64,000 nt of DNA from Granulosicoccus sp045106195 (GTDB lineage: Bacteria; Pseudomonadota; Gammaproteobacteria; Granulosicoccales; Granulosicoccaceae): contig JBGCEH010000031.1 in assembly GCA_045106195.1 (NCBI GenBank), positions 8,888 to 72,887 of the forward strand, given 5' to 3'. A program made the translations under genes and the position numbers. Under the pieces are notes generated by a model. It was not told where the DNA came from. It saw only the letters and a list, made by a program, of their open reading frames with translations, and searched no databases. This document shows positions 8,512 through 17,671 of the stretch, one piece after another. Positions within the stretch are counted from its first letter, which is position 1. Each line of letters opens with the position of its first letter.

Positions 8512-8892
8512 GTGAGCACGGGCGCAGGTTTTGCCGTGGTGGCCGCCGGTGGTGCAATGGGCGCTTGTGCGCGTTATGCGCTGACAATCCTGCTGTTGGG
8601 CAGTACTGTAAGATTCCCGCTGGCCACCTTGGCAGCTAATCTCACTGGTGCTTTTCTGGCCGGATTCATTGTTACGCTACTGTGGAGCCGGGGGGTATCA
8701 GCCTCGCCCCTCTACCTGCTGCTGGTTACCGGATTCCTTGGCAGCTTCACTACGCTTTCCGCATTTTCGGTGGAGACGCTGAAGCTTGCTCAGAGCGGTG
8801 CTCTCCTGGCGGCCATTGCCAACGTGGGGATCACCGTGGGTGGTGCGCTGTTGGCGGTGATGCTGGGGGTCTGGATAGCAAGACTCTTCTAA
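8512..8892 (+). CDS. crcB: Fluoride channel CrcB/Fluc
   Basis: A 126-residue four-helix membrane protein that forms dual-topology dimers exporting fluoride. Family landmarks are GGAMGACARYAL at the N-terminus, the helix-2 Asn in FPLATLAANLTGAFLAGF, and the helix-3 break TGFLGSFTTLSAFSVE with the conserved Gly-Phe-x-Gly-x-(x)-Thr-Thr-Phe/Leu-Ser pattern. The GTG start at 8512 is preferred because AAGG lies nine bases upstream and it gives the normal family length; the frame is open further upstream across the divergent gene. No fluoride riboswitch was recognised upstream. Confidence 0.9.
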   Translation: MSTGAGFAVVAAGGAMGACARYALTILLLGSTVRFPLATLAANLTGAFLAGFIVTLLWSRGVSASPLYLLLVTGFLGSFTTLSAFSVETLKLAQSGALLAAIANVGITVGGALLAVMLGVWIARLF

Positions 8893-8967
8893 CACCTTAG
8901 ATGTGTCGATGCAGGCTCGGCACTCAGATATACTTGTGGCAAATTCCCATGAAGACCTGCTACCCGC

Positions 8968-10287
8968 ATGCTTGATCCCAAACTGATCAGAAACGAACTG
9001 CCACACGTTGCCGAGCGTCTCAGCGTGCGTAACGTCACTCTGGATACTGAGGCCTTGTCGGCGCTGGAGAAAAAACGCAAAAGCTTGCAGAGCGCATCTG
9101 AAGAGCTGCAGGCAACGCGTAACTCCCGCTCCAGACTGATCGGTCAGGCGAAATCCAGGGGTGAGGATATCGAGCCTTTGCTGGCGGAAACATCGCGCCT
9201 CGGGGATGAGCTGGAAGCTGCCAAAAAAGAGTTACTTGAGGTACAGGATGCACTCGAGCAGATTTTGCTGGGCTTGCCGAATATTGTCGATGCCAGTGTG
9301 CCATCCGGTCGTGATGAAGATGACAACATTGAGATGCGCCGGGTGGGCGAGCCTCGAAGATTCAATTACGAGGTCAAGGATCACGTTGATCTGGGTAGCA
9401 GGAACAGCGCGCTGGATTTCGAAACAGCAGTCAAGCTCACAGGCTCCCGTTTTGCGGTACTGCGTGGCGAGCTGGCCATGATGCATCGCGCACTTGTGCA
9501 ATTGATGCTGGACACTCACACTCGCGAGCATGGTTATACAGAAATCAATGTTCCCCAGATCGTCAACAATCATTCATTGCGCGGCACGGGTCAGCTACCC
9601 AAGTTCGAAGAAGACCTCTTCAGGCTGGTGTGGGGTGATGCAAAAACCCAGTTAGAAGCTGGTGCGACCGACAGTGACTATTACCTGATTCCAACCTCTG
9701 AAGTACCGGTAACCAATACTGTAAGAGATTCCATTGTCGAGGTGGCTGACTTGCCGATTCGATATACCTGCCACAGTGCCTGTTTCAGATCAGAAGCAGG
9801 GTCCTACGGACGTGACACGCGTGGTCTTATTCGTCAACACCAGTTCGAAAAGGTGGAGATGGTGCAGATTGTTCATCCTGATGAGTCTTTCGACGCACTT
9901 GAGGCCATGACCTCTCACGCTGAAAACATTCTCAAGAAGCTCGGGTTACCGTACCGGGTCGTCACACTTTGTGGTGGAGACATCGGTTTTTCTGCAGCCA
10001 AGACATACGACATCGAAGTATGGTTACCGGCGCAGGACGCCTACAGAGAAATATCGTCGGTGAGTAATTGCACGGATTTCCAGGCGCGTCGCATGCAGGC
10101 CAGATACCGTGATCCGCAAACCCGCAAGACCGGGCTTTTGCACACCCTGAACGGCTCAGGACTGGCCGTTGGACGCACACTGATTGCGATTCTGGAAAAT
10201 TATCAGCAGGCTGATGGTAGTGTCGAGGTGCCCGAGGTATTAAGGGCTTACATGGGTGGGATAGGTGCTGTATTGTTACCTGACTGA
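8968..10287 (+). CDS. serS: Seryl-tRNA synthetase
   Basis: A 439-residue class II aminoacyl-tRNA synthetase charging tRNA-Ser (and tRNA-Sec). The N-terminal MLDPKLIRNELPHVAERL leads into the long antiparallel coiled-coil arm (about 35-105) that reads the tRNA variable arm. Motif 2 is intact (CHSACFRSEAGSYGRDTRGL, then RQHQFEKVEMV), and motif 3 is LNGSGLAVGRTLIAILENY. The C-terminus is of normal length. It lies 25 bases upstream of the acyl-CoA synthetase gene on the same strand, so the fatty-acid cluster may be partly read through from serS. Confidence 0.97.
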   Translation: MLDPKLIRNELPHVAERLSVRNVTLDTEALSALEKKRKSLQSASEELQATRNSRSRLIGQAKSRGEDIEPLLAETSRLGDELEAAKKELLEVQDALEQILLGLPNIVDASVPSGRDEDDNIEMRRVGEPRRFNYEVKDHVDLGSRNSALDFETAVKLTGSRFAVLRGELAMMHRALVQLMLDTHTREHGYTEINVPQIVNNHSLRGTGQLPKFEEDLFRLVWGDAKTQLEAGATDSDYYLIPTSEVPVTNTVRDSIVEVADLPIRYTCHSACFRSEAGSYGRDTRGLIRQHQFEKVEMVQIVHPDESFDALEAMTSHAENILKKLGLPYRVVTLCGGDIGFSAAKTYDIEVWLPAQDAYREISSVSNCTDFQARRMQARYRDPQTRKTGLLHTLNGSGLAVGRTLIAILENYQQADGSVEVPEVLRAYMGGIGAVLLPD

Positions 10288-10312
10288 ATAACACCTGTAA
10301 CGATACTTCATT

Positions 10313-12262
10313 ATGCAAACCTTGCCCAGCTTGCCTCATTACCTGCTTCGCAATGCTGATCAGTACGCTGGTCGTGTGGCCATGCGCCATAAGGATCTGG
10401 GTATCTGGCGTGAATGGACATGGAGAGAGGTCTGCGACGAAGTCCAGGCGTATGCAATAGGCCTTCAGGAGCTTGGGCTGCAACCGGGCGACAAGGTTGC
10501 AATTATTGGTGCCAATCGTCCAAAGCTCTACTGGAGCTTTTCGGCCATCCAGTCCATCGGTGCTATTCCGGTACCCATGTACTCGGATTCGGTGGCCGAT
10601 GAGATGGTGTTCGTGCTTGAACACGCAGGCGTCCGGTTTGCGATTTGTCAGGATCAGGAGCAGGTCGACAAAGTACTATCTGTACAGGAGCAGCTGCCAG
10701 GCCTTGAGAAACTTCTCTATGACGAACAGCGCGGCTTGCGCGACTACGACCAGGACATCATTCTCTGTATTGAGGATGTACAGAAAACCGGACGTCATGC
10801 TCTCGAGCGCGATCAGAACAAAGCGGTGCAATGGCGTGTCGGTATCGATGCGCTGATTAGCGACGACCTGTGCGTCATGCTGTATACCTCCGGAACGACC
10901 GGTAAGCCCAAGGGTGTGATGTTATCTCACAACAATTTGATCATCACTTGTATTAACGCAAACAAGTTTGACAATCTCGACGAAAATGAGGAAACCATTG
11001 CCTATCTGCCATTGGCCTGGGTGGGTGATCACGTGTTCAGTTATGGCCAGTCACTGGCCGCTGGCTATTGCGTCTGTTGCCCTGAAAGTCTGGACACCAT
11101 TACGTCCGATCGCCGCGAAATTGCGCCAACCTACTTCTTTGCCCCACCGCGAGTATTCGAGACCTTGCTAACGACCATTATGGTTGCAATGGAAGATGCC
11201 AGTCGGCCCAAGCGAGCAATGTTCGATCACTTTATTGGTGTTGCAAAAAAGCATGGCGAAAAAGTCCTGAATGGAGAAAGTCTGCCACTGACGTCACGAC
11301 TGCACTACGCGCTGGGTGAGTTTTTTGTATATGGACCTTTGAAAAACCGGTTGGGTATGTCGAAAGTGCGTGTGGCTTACACAGCAGGTGAGGCCATAGG
11401 GCCGGATATTTTTCGTTTTTATCGGTCTTTGGGAATCAATCTCAAACAGCTCTACGGCCAGACCGAAGCCAGCGTCTATATCACCGCTCAACCCGATGGG
11501 CAGATTGATGCGGACACGGTCGGCACACCGTCGCTGGATGTCGAATTAAAAATTGCAGACAATGGCGAAGTGTTGTACCGCTCCCCGGGCGTTTTTCTGG
11601 GCTATTACCAGAACGATGAAGCCACGGCGTCTACCAAGACACCTGAAGGGTGGGTACATACAGGGGACGCTGGTTTCATTGATGACAATGGCCACCTCAG
11701 AATCATTGACCGAGCCAAAGATGTCGGTAAGCTTAACGATGGCAGTTTGTTTCCGCCTAAATATATTGAAAACAAGCTAAAGTTTTTTTCCAACATCAAG
11801 GAGGTGGTTGCATTTGGTGATCAGCGAGATTTCGTTACCGCCTTTGTTAACATAGATTTGGCCGCGGTGGCCAACTGGGCCGAGCGCAACAACATCGTTT
11901 ATGCATCCTATCAGGAGCTTGCCGGCCACCCGCTGGTGTACGAAATGGTTGAAAAACACATCCAGCAGGTCAACATCGATCTGGCTGCCGAACCCAGGGT
12001 TGCCGGTGCCTGTATAAAGCGTTTTCTTGTATTGCACAAAGAGCTGGATGCAGACGATGGCGAACTCACCCGAACCCAAAAGGTTCGTCGCAAGTTTATC
12101 AATGAACGTTATGAGCCATTAATTGAAGCTCTGTATTCAGACAAGACATCGCAGTTCGTTTCGACCACGGTTGTGTTTGAAGATGGACGCGAAGGCACTA
12201 TAGAGGCCGATGTGGAAATTCGTGATGTCGCCATGGATATTCCATTGAGGTTGGCTTCATAA
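10313..12262 (+). CDS. Long-chain acyl-CoA synthetase (AMP-binding family)
   Basis: A 649-residue ANL-superfamily ligase of the long-chain acyl-CoA synthetase branch. Visible motifs are the P-loop LYTSGTTGKPKGVMLSH, the YGQTEAS adenine motif, TGDAGFIDDNGHLRIIDRAKD with the ATP-ribose Asp and the hinge, and a C-terminal TRTQKVRRKFI with a late Lys. It activates a carboxylic acid to its CoA thioester through an acyl-AMP. Its stop and the next ATG overlap (TAATG) with the LivG-type ATPase gene, tying it to the ABC transporter. The natural substrate could be a fatty or aryl-aliphatic acid; the sequence does not decide. Confidence 0.9.
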   Translation: MQTLPSLPHYLLRNADQYAGRVAMRHKDLGIWREWTWREVCDEVQAYAIGLQELGLQPGDKVAIIGANRPKLYWSFSAIQSIGAIPVPMYSDSVADEMVFVLEHAGVRFAICQDQEQVDKVLSVQEQLPGLEKLLYDEQRGLRDYDQDIILCIEDVQKTGRHALERDQNKAVQWRVGIDALISDDLCVMLYTSGTTGKPKGVMLSHNNLIITCINANKFDNLDENEETIAYLPLAWVGDHVFSYGQSLAAGYCVCCPESLDTITSDRREIAPTYFFAPPRVFETLLTTIMVAMEDASRPKRAMFDHFIGVAKKHGEKVLNGESLPLTSRLHYALGEFFVYGPLKNRLGMSKVRVAYTAGEAIGPDIFRFYRSLGINLKQLYGQTEASVYITAQPDGQIDADTVGTPSLDVELKIADNGEVLYRSPGVFLGYYQNDEATASTKTPEGWVHTGDAGFIDDNGHLRIIDRAKDVGKLNDGSLFPPKYIENKLKFFSNIKEVVAFGDQRDFVTAFVNIDLAAVANWAERNNIVYASYQELAGHPLVYEMVEKHIQQVNIDLAAEPRVAGACIKRFLVLHKELDADDGELTRTQKVRRKFINERYEPLIEALYSDKTSQFVSTTVVFEDGREGTIEADVEIRDVAMDIPLRLAS

Positions 12263-13116
12263 TGACGTTGAAAGCAACAGGCATGTCCTCAGAACCGGCA
12301 GAAAGACCACGACTTGACGTCGTGGGTTCACCTGCAACAAGAGCTCATACTGATGAGCTGCTAAGTGTCAGTAATGTCTCATTGTCATTCGGCGGTGTAA
12401 AAGCCATTTCCGACATTTCGTTCAACATCATGAAAGGTGAGGTGCGTGCCATCATTGGTCCCAACGGTGCCGGCAAGACATCCATGCTCAACGTTATCAA
12501 CGGCTTTTATCACCCTCAGGAAGGTGTCATCAATTTCCGGGGCAAGAAACGTCGTCGCATGAGGCCACACGAGGCGGCAGCCTCAGGTATTGCCAGAACC
12601 TTCCAGAACGTTGCATTGTTCAAGGGGATGAGTACGCTGGACAACATCATGTCCGGCCGCTCATTAAAGATGCATCGTGGCTTTCTGTGGCAGGTGCTGC
12701 ATGTAGGCCCTGCGCGTGCCGAGGAAATTGCCCACAGAACCAAAGTGGAAGAGATCATCGATTTTCTGGAGATTGCACATATCCGTAAACAGCCGGTGGG
12801 CAAGTTGCCCTATGGTCTGCAGAAAAGAGTGGAGCTTGGACGCGCCATGGCGATGGAACCTGACCTGCTGTTGCTGGACGAGCCCATGGCCGGGATGAAT
12901 CTGGAAGAAAAGGAGGATATGAGCCGTTTCATCATCGATTTGAATACTGAGTTTGGCACCACGATCGCTCTTATCGAACACGATATGGGTGTTGTCATGG
13001 ATCTCGCCGATCGCGTTGTGGTTCTCGACTACGGCCTGAAGATTGCCGATGGCACCCCCACAGAGGTTCAGGCTAGTCAGGCGGTCATCGACGCCTATCT
13101 GGGAGTGGCGCACTGA
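12262..13116 (+). CDS. LivG-type ABC transporter ATP-binding protein
   Basis: A 284-residue ATPase of a branched-chain-amino-acid type (HAAT) importer. Walker A is GPNGAGKTSMLN, the signature region is LPYGLQKRVELGRAMAMEP in place of LSGGQ (usual for LivG), and Walker B is LLLLDEPMAGMN. The C-terminal VVVLDYGLKIADGTPTEVQ matches LivG. An extra 35 or so residues at the N-terminus precede the ABC domain (which starts near LLSVSNVSLSFGG). The gene is translationally coupled at both ends (TAATG before, TGATG after), so it is the second gene of a tight operon that starts with the acyl-CoA synthetase. Confidence 0.9.
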   Translation: MTLKATGMSSEPAERPRLDVVGSPATRAHTDELLSVSNVSLSFGGVKAISDISFNIMKGEVRAIIGPNGAGKTSMLNVINGFYHPQEGVINFRGKKRRRMRPHEAAASGIARTFQNVALFKGMSTLDNIMSGRSLKMHRGFLWQVLHVGPARAEEIAHRTKVEEIIDFLEIAHIRKQPVGKLPYGLQKRVELGRAMAMEPDLLLLDEPMAGMNLEEKEDMSRFIIDLNTEFGTTIALIEHDMGVVMDLADRVVVLDYGLKIADGTPTEVQASQAVIDAYLGVAH

Positions 13117-14072
13117 TGGAACTCTTGCACTCTATCGTTGTGTCGCCCTTTATCGAGATGTTTGCTTATCCTGATTTCTTGTTGCAGGTGATTTGGGAAG
13201 GTTTCGTTGCTGGTGTGCTGTACTCGCTTATTGCACTGGGCTTTGTACTCATCTACAAAGCGTCGGGCGTATTCAATTTTGCTCAAGGCATCATGGTCGT
13301 ATTCGCCGCCCTGGTGCTGGTCAGTCTGCATGGCATGGGGGTGCCTGCGTGGCTGTCGATCATACTGTCACTGGGTGTCATGGCCATTCTGGCAATCGGC
13401 ATCGAGCGCCTGGTCCTGCGTAAACTGGTTAACCAGCATGATGCCATTCTGCTTATGGCCACCATAGGACTTACCCTGATACTGAAAGGGGTAGGGCAGC
13501 TTTTTTTCGGCGGTGAGCCCAAACCGATGATTACCGAGCAATTGGGCCTGCCGACAGGGTCTACCGATCTGGAAGTGTTTGGTGGTCTGGTCATACTTCA
13601 GCATATCGATATCGCCGCAACACTAATCGCGGTACTCATGGTGATCGCACTGGCAATTTTCTTCTCCAGAACACGTATTGGTCGCGCCTTGCGTGCGGTT
13701 GCTGATGATCATCAGGCGGCGTTATCCGTGGGTATTTCCCTACACCAGATCTGGGCGATCGTCTGGTTTGCATCCGGTATTGTTGCGCTGGTCACTGGCA
13801 TCATGTGGGGCGCGCGCTCAGAGGTCTCGTTTGCGCTCGAGATCATTGCCTTGAAAGCGCTGGCTGTGCTTATCCTCGGCGGCTTTACCTCCATACCTGG
13901 CGCTATCGTCGGTGGTTTGATTATCGGTATTGGCGAAAAACTGTTCGAAGTCTACTGGGGGGCATTGTTTGGCAGTGGCGTTGAAGCCTGGTTTGCGTAT
14001 GTGCTGGCATTGATTTTTCTGCTTTTCCGGCCTCAGGGTCTGTTCGGCGAACGCATTATCGAGAGAGTGTAG
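13116..14072 (+). CDS. LivH-type ABC transporter permease
   Basis: A 318-residue inner-membrane permease of the HAAT family with about eight hydrophobic segments. The N-terminal part contains the LivH-like YSLIALGFVLIYKASGVFNFAQG, and a conserved cytoplasmic loop RTRIGRALRAVADDHQAALSVG couples to the ATPases. The C-terminus has the expected ALAVLILGGFTSIPGAIVGG. It forms the translocation pore with the LivM-type protein. The start overlaps the LivG stop (TGATG). Confidence 0.9.
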   Translation: MELLHSIVVSPFIEMFAYPDFLLQVIWEGFVAGVLYSLIALGFVLIYKASGVFNFAQGIMVVFAALVLVSLHGMGVPAWLSIILSLGVMAILAIGIERLVLRKLVNQHDAILLMATIGLTLILKGVGQLFFGGEPKPMITEQLGLPTGSTDLEVFGGLVILQHIDIAATLIAVLMVIALAIFFSRTRIGRALRAVADDHQAALSVGISLHQIWAIVWFASGIVALVTGIMWGARSEVSFALEIIALKALAVLILGGFTSIPGAIVGGLIIGIGEKLFEVYWGALFGSGVEAWFAYVLALIFLLFRPQGLFGERIIERV

Positions 14073-14186
14073 TGGTGTACCCGATCCATTCAGGCAAGCG
14101 ATCTACTTTCTGCTGTTCGCGCAGGTGTATCAGAAAACAGACTCCATCGATTCGACGAGAGCATCCAATGCCAGCAGGAGTGACAT

Positions 14187-15272
14187 ATGCTTTATCGTGA
14201 AGCCGGACAGTTCAAGACAAGCTATTCGGCTGATCAGGCGCTGCTGCCGCTCTTGCAGGACCGAATAGGCCTGTTGGCGATCCTTACCATTGGCTTTGTT
14301 GGCATACCGCTGCTGGGCAGCGAGTTCTTTATCAGTTCCATCATGATTCCTTTCCTGGTTTTTGCTCTGGCGGCCATCGGATTGAACGTTCTGACCGGCT
14401 ACGCCGGGCAGCTATCGCTGGGCACGGGGGCATTCATGGGTGTCGGTGCCTATTCATGCTATAAGCTGGCAACTTATTTTCCAGACGTCAATATCATCAT
14501 CCTGATTCTGTTGTCCGGTGTGTTTTCTGCGTTGATCGGTATGGCGTTCGGGCTACCCAGTCTTCGCATCAAGGGTCTGTATCTGGCGATAACGACACTG
14601 GCTGCGCAGTTCTTTCTCGAATGGTGTTTCATACGCATTGAATGGTTGTATAACTACAATGACTCGGGTGCTATCGAAGTTCCGAAACGCACGCTGTTTG
14701 ACATCGCTATCACTGGTGCATCTGCAACGGCCACAACGCGGTATTTGATCATTCTGGGTATTGTCGTAGTTCTCACGCTGGTTGCGGCGAATGTGTTGCG
14801 CGGGCGAATCGGGCGCAGCTGGATGATGATTCGCGACATGGACATCGCCGCTGAACTAATGGGTGTACGTCCGCTATACGCAAAGCTTTCAGCATTTGCG
14901 TTTTCCAGTTATTACTGTGGCGTAGCGGGAGCGCTGATGGTTTTCATGTGGCTGGGTTCCGCGGAAGTAGAAGCCTTTGATATAAACCACTCGTTTCTTA
15001 TTCTTTTCATGGTAATTATTGGTGGAATGGGCTCACTGACTGGTTGCTTCTTCGGAGCGGCGTTTATCTGGGTTTTACCCATCATCATCCGCGCTGTCCC
15101 TTCTGCCCTGGGGATCGATGTTGTAGCCGCTACGACAGAGCATGTTGCCAATATCATTATCGGGGTATTGATTGTCTTCTTTCTGATTGTTGAGCCTCAC
15201 GGACTTGCCAGGCTTTGGCAGATAGGCAAAGAGAAGCTTCGAACCTGGCCGTTTCCCTATGCTAGTTCATGA
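14187..15272 (+). CDS. LivM-type ABC transporter permease
   Basis: A 361-residue permease, partner of the LivH-type protein. It shows the LivM hallmark AIGLNVLTGYAGQLSLGTGAF early on, LPSLRIKGLYLAITTLAAQF in the middle, and the coupling loop RIGRSWMMIRDMDIAAELMG. The tail FLIVEPHGLARLW is typical. The ATG at 14187 is preceded by GGAG at seven bases spacing. A 114-base gap separates it from livH, the only real break in the operon before the binding-protein gene. Confidence 0.9.
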   Translation: MLYREAGQFKTSYSADQALLPLLQDRIGLLAILTIGFVGIPLLGSEFFISSIMIPFLVFALAAIGLNVLTGYAGQLSLGTGAFMGVGAYSCYKLATYFPDVNIIILILLSGVFSALIGMAFGLPSLRIKGLYLAITTLAAQFFLEWCFIRIEWLYNYNDSGAIEVPKRTLFDIAITGASATATTRYLIILGIVVVLTLVAANVLRGRIGRSWMMIRDMDIAAELMGVRPLYAKLSAFAFSSYYCGVAGALMVFMWLGSAEVEAFDINHSFLILFMVIIGGMGSLTGCFFGAAFIWVLPIIIRAVPSALGIDVVAATTEHVANIIIGVLIVFFLIVEPHGLARLWQIGKEKLRTWPFPYASS

Positions 15273-15340
15273 TCAATAGCACTGACAGATAACAAGCTGT
15301 AAATGATGTACAAAACAAACCACAAAGGAGAAAACAACCT

Positions 15341-16642
15341 ATGAAAAAAACCACCTTACTGACACTGGCAGCCGGGATGGTAGCCGCCAGTTGCTGGGTG
15401 CCGATAGCTCAGGCGCAGGACACCATGTACATGCCATCCATGACCTATCGAACTGGCCCCTTTGCTGGCGGTGGCATTCCGTTTGCGGATGGTTACGCTG
15501 ATTACTTCAACATGCTTAACGAGCGTGATGGTGGCATCAACGGCGTTAAGATCGTTGTAGACGAATGTGAAACTGCCTATAACACCCAGAAAGGTGTCGA
15601 GTGTTATGAAGCCACAAAAGGTAATGGTGCGCTGGCCTACAGTCCTTTATCTACAGGTATCACCCTTGCATTGATCCCCAAGGCACCAGTTGATGAAATA
15701 CCAATTTTTTCGATGGGTTACGGTCTGTCCGCAGCTGCGGATGGTGAAAAATTTCCGTGGACGTTTGTCTATCCTGCCTCGTACTGGAACCAGCTGTCGT
15801 CTATCCTCAGTTACATTGATGCAAACGGCGGCGTAGAAGGCAAGAAGATTGGATTTATTTACCTCGATGCGGGTTACGGCAAAGAGCCCATTCCATTGCT
15901 GGACCAGTTATCTGAATCCATGGGCTTCGACGTTGCGAAATTCCCTGTCGGTGTCAAAGAAATGCAAAACCAGTCTTCACAATGGCTGAACGTGCGAAAG
16001 GAACGTCCCGATTGGATGATCATGTGGGGTTGGGGTGCCATGAACCCGACGGCTATCAAGGAAGCTGTGAAAATCCGATACCCGCTGGATCGCTTCATCG
16101 GTAACTGGTGGGCAGGATCGAACGCTGACCTCAATGCTGTTGGTGAGGCTGGCAAAGGTTATCTGGCGGCTAATTTCTCTGGTCTTGGTCAGGACTATCC
16201 AGCGATACAAGACATCCTTACGCATGTTGTGGATAAGGACATGAGTAAAGTGGCATCACGAGACGATGTGGGCAACGTTCTTTATAACCGTGGCGTATTC
16301 AATGCGGTTGTGCTGGCCGAAGCCATCCGTGAAGCACAGGCGGCGACGGGCAAATCAGTGATAACCGGAGCTGATATGCGAGATGGTCTCGAGGCAATCA
16401 ACCTGACAGAAGCCCGACTATCCGAACTGGGCTTGCCGAACTTTACCGGTGAGGTCAAGGGTTCTTGCAAGGATCATGAGGGCGGTGGTTCTGTATTCAT
16501 CCAGCGATGGACAGGTTCAGGGTTTGAAAGAATCACTGACCTGATTCCTCCCATGACAGACATCGTGCGCCCAATGCTTGAAGAAGCAGCGGCAACCTAT
16601 GTATCTGACAAGCCAGACTGGCAGGCACAAAGCTGCAGCTGA
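15341..16642 (+). CDS. Periplasmic substrate-binding protein of the HAAT ABC transporter (LivK-like)
   Basis: A 433-residue periplasmic binding protein (type I fold). The signal peptide MKKTTLLTLAAGMVAAS ends near IAQAQD. The mature part begins MYMPSMTYRTGPFAGGGIP, continues GINGVKIVVDECETAYNTQKG, which is the layout of LivK-like binding proteins, and has paired cysteines near the C-terminus. An AAAGGAG ribosome site precedes the ATG. It is larger than amino-acid-binding LivK proteins, as is common in the subset that binds fatty or aromatic acids. The ligand is inferred only from its ligase neighbours. Confidence 0.88.
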   Translation: MKKTTLLTLAAGMVAASCWVPIAQAQDTMYMPSMTYRTGPFAGGGIPFADGYADYFNMLNERDGGINGVKIVVDECETAYNTQKGVECYEATKGNGALAYSPLSTGITLALIPKAPVDEIPIFSMGYGLSAAADGEKFPWTFVYPASYWNQLSSILSYIDANGGVEGKKIGFIYLDAGYGKEPIPLLDQLSESMGFDVAKFPVGVKEMQNQSSQWLNVRKERPDWMIMWGWGAMNPTAIKEAVKIRYPLDRFIGNWWAGSNADLNAVGEAGKGYLAANFSGLGQDYPAIQDILTHVVDKDMSKVASRDDVGNVLYNRGVFNAVVLAEAIREAQAATGKSVITGADMRDGLEAINLTEARLSELGLPNFTGEVKGSCKDHEGGGSVFIQRWTGSGFERITDLIPPMTDIVRPMLEEAAATYVSDKPDWQAQSCS

Positions 16643-16735
16643 TACAGCGATTGCCCGAACAGCTCCGGTTTGTGAACAATTCACAGCCCGGGGCTGTTTA
16701 CCTGTTGCCTCACCCTGACACGAAAGCACTTACCC

Positions 16736-17596
16736 ATGGATTCATCAGAGCCAAAAACTGCTCGAGCATCGTCCGGCACCGTTGAGCCTGCGGTTAACTA
16801 CATTCTCAATGTCAATAACATTGAGGTCATCTACGACCATGTGATCCTGGTGCTCAAGGGTGTGTCGCTGAAAGTACCCGAGGGCGGGATCGTCGCCATT
16901 CTTGGTGCTAACGGGGCTGGCAAGACCACCACGTTAAAAGCCATTTCAAATCTTCTTCAGGCCGAACGCGGCGAGGTCACCAAGGGCACTATAGAATTCA
17001 GGTCAGAACAGGTGCAGGCGCTCTCACCGAATGAGCTCGTGCGTCGTGGCTGCATTCAAGTCATGGAGGGTCGTCATTGTTTCGGTCACTTGAGTATTGA
17101 AGAAAATTTACTGACCGGCGCGTTTACCCGCAAGGATGGGCGTGCTGCGATCAAGCAAGATATGGAGATGGTGTACAACTACTTTCCGCGGCTGCGCGAA
17201 CGTCGTGCTAGTCAGGCGGGCTACACATCTGGCGGCGAACAGCAGATGTGTGCTATTGGTCGCGCGCTGATGTCGCGCCCTTCCATGATTCTTCTGGACG
17301 AGCCTTCCATGGGACTGGCGCCGCAACTGGTCGAAGAGATATTCGAGATCGTCAAACAACTGAACAAGGATACAGGTGTATCTTTTCTGCTGGCAGAGCA
17401 GAACACCAACATCGCCCTCAGGTACGCAACGTACGGATATATTCTTGAATCGGGTCGTGTCGTACTGGATGGAACAGGTGATGCATTGCGTGAGAATGCT
17501 GACGTCAAGGAGTTCTATCTGGGTACCGGTGGAGAAGGACGTCGCAGCTTTCGTGAGGTCAAGCATTACAAGCGGCGTAAACGCTGGCTTGCCTGA
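16736..17596 (+). CDS. LivF-type ABC transporter ATP-binding protein
   Basis: A 286-residue ATPase, second nucleotide-binding subunit of the importer. Walker A is LGANGAGKTTTLKA, the signature YTSGGEQQMCAIGRALM, and Walker B MILLDEPSMGLAP, all LivF-like, as is the C-terminal YGYILESGRVVLDGTGDAL. A tail of about 25 basic residues (RSFREVKHYKRRKRW) follows the ABC domain. It lies 93 bases after the binding-protein gene and 75 bases before the PaaK-like gene. Confidence 0.9.
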   Translation: MDSSEPKTARASSGTVEPAVNYILNVNNIEVIYDHVILVLKGVSLKVPEGGIVAILGANGAGKTTTLKAISNLLQAERGEVTKGTIEFRSEQVQALSPNELVRRGCIQVMEGRHCFGHLSIEENLLTGAFTRKDGRAAIKQDMEMVYNYFPRLRERRASQAGYTSGGEQQMCAIGRALMSRPSMILLDEPSMGLAPQLVEEIFEIVKQLNKDTGVSFLLAEQNTNIALRYATYGYILESGRVVLDGTGDALRENADVKEFYLGTGGEGRRSFREVKHYKRRKRWLA

Positions 17597-17671
17597 ACTA
17601 TCCTGGCATTGGTGTCCATTAACTTGCCACAAGTAGCTTAGATGACCGTATATAGACAGACTCGATAAACT

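Noticed and set aside
9962..10624. 220-codon minus-strand frame across the serS/acyl-CoA synthetase junction
   Set aside because: Overlaps two conserved genes and shows no family features.
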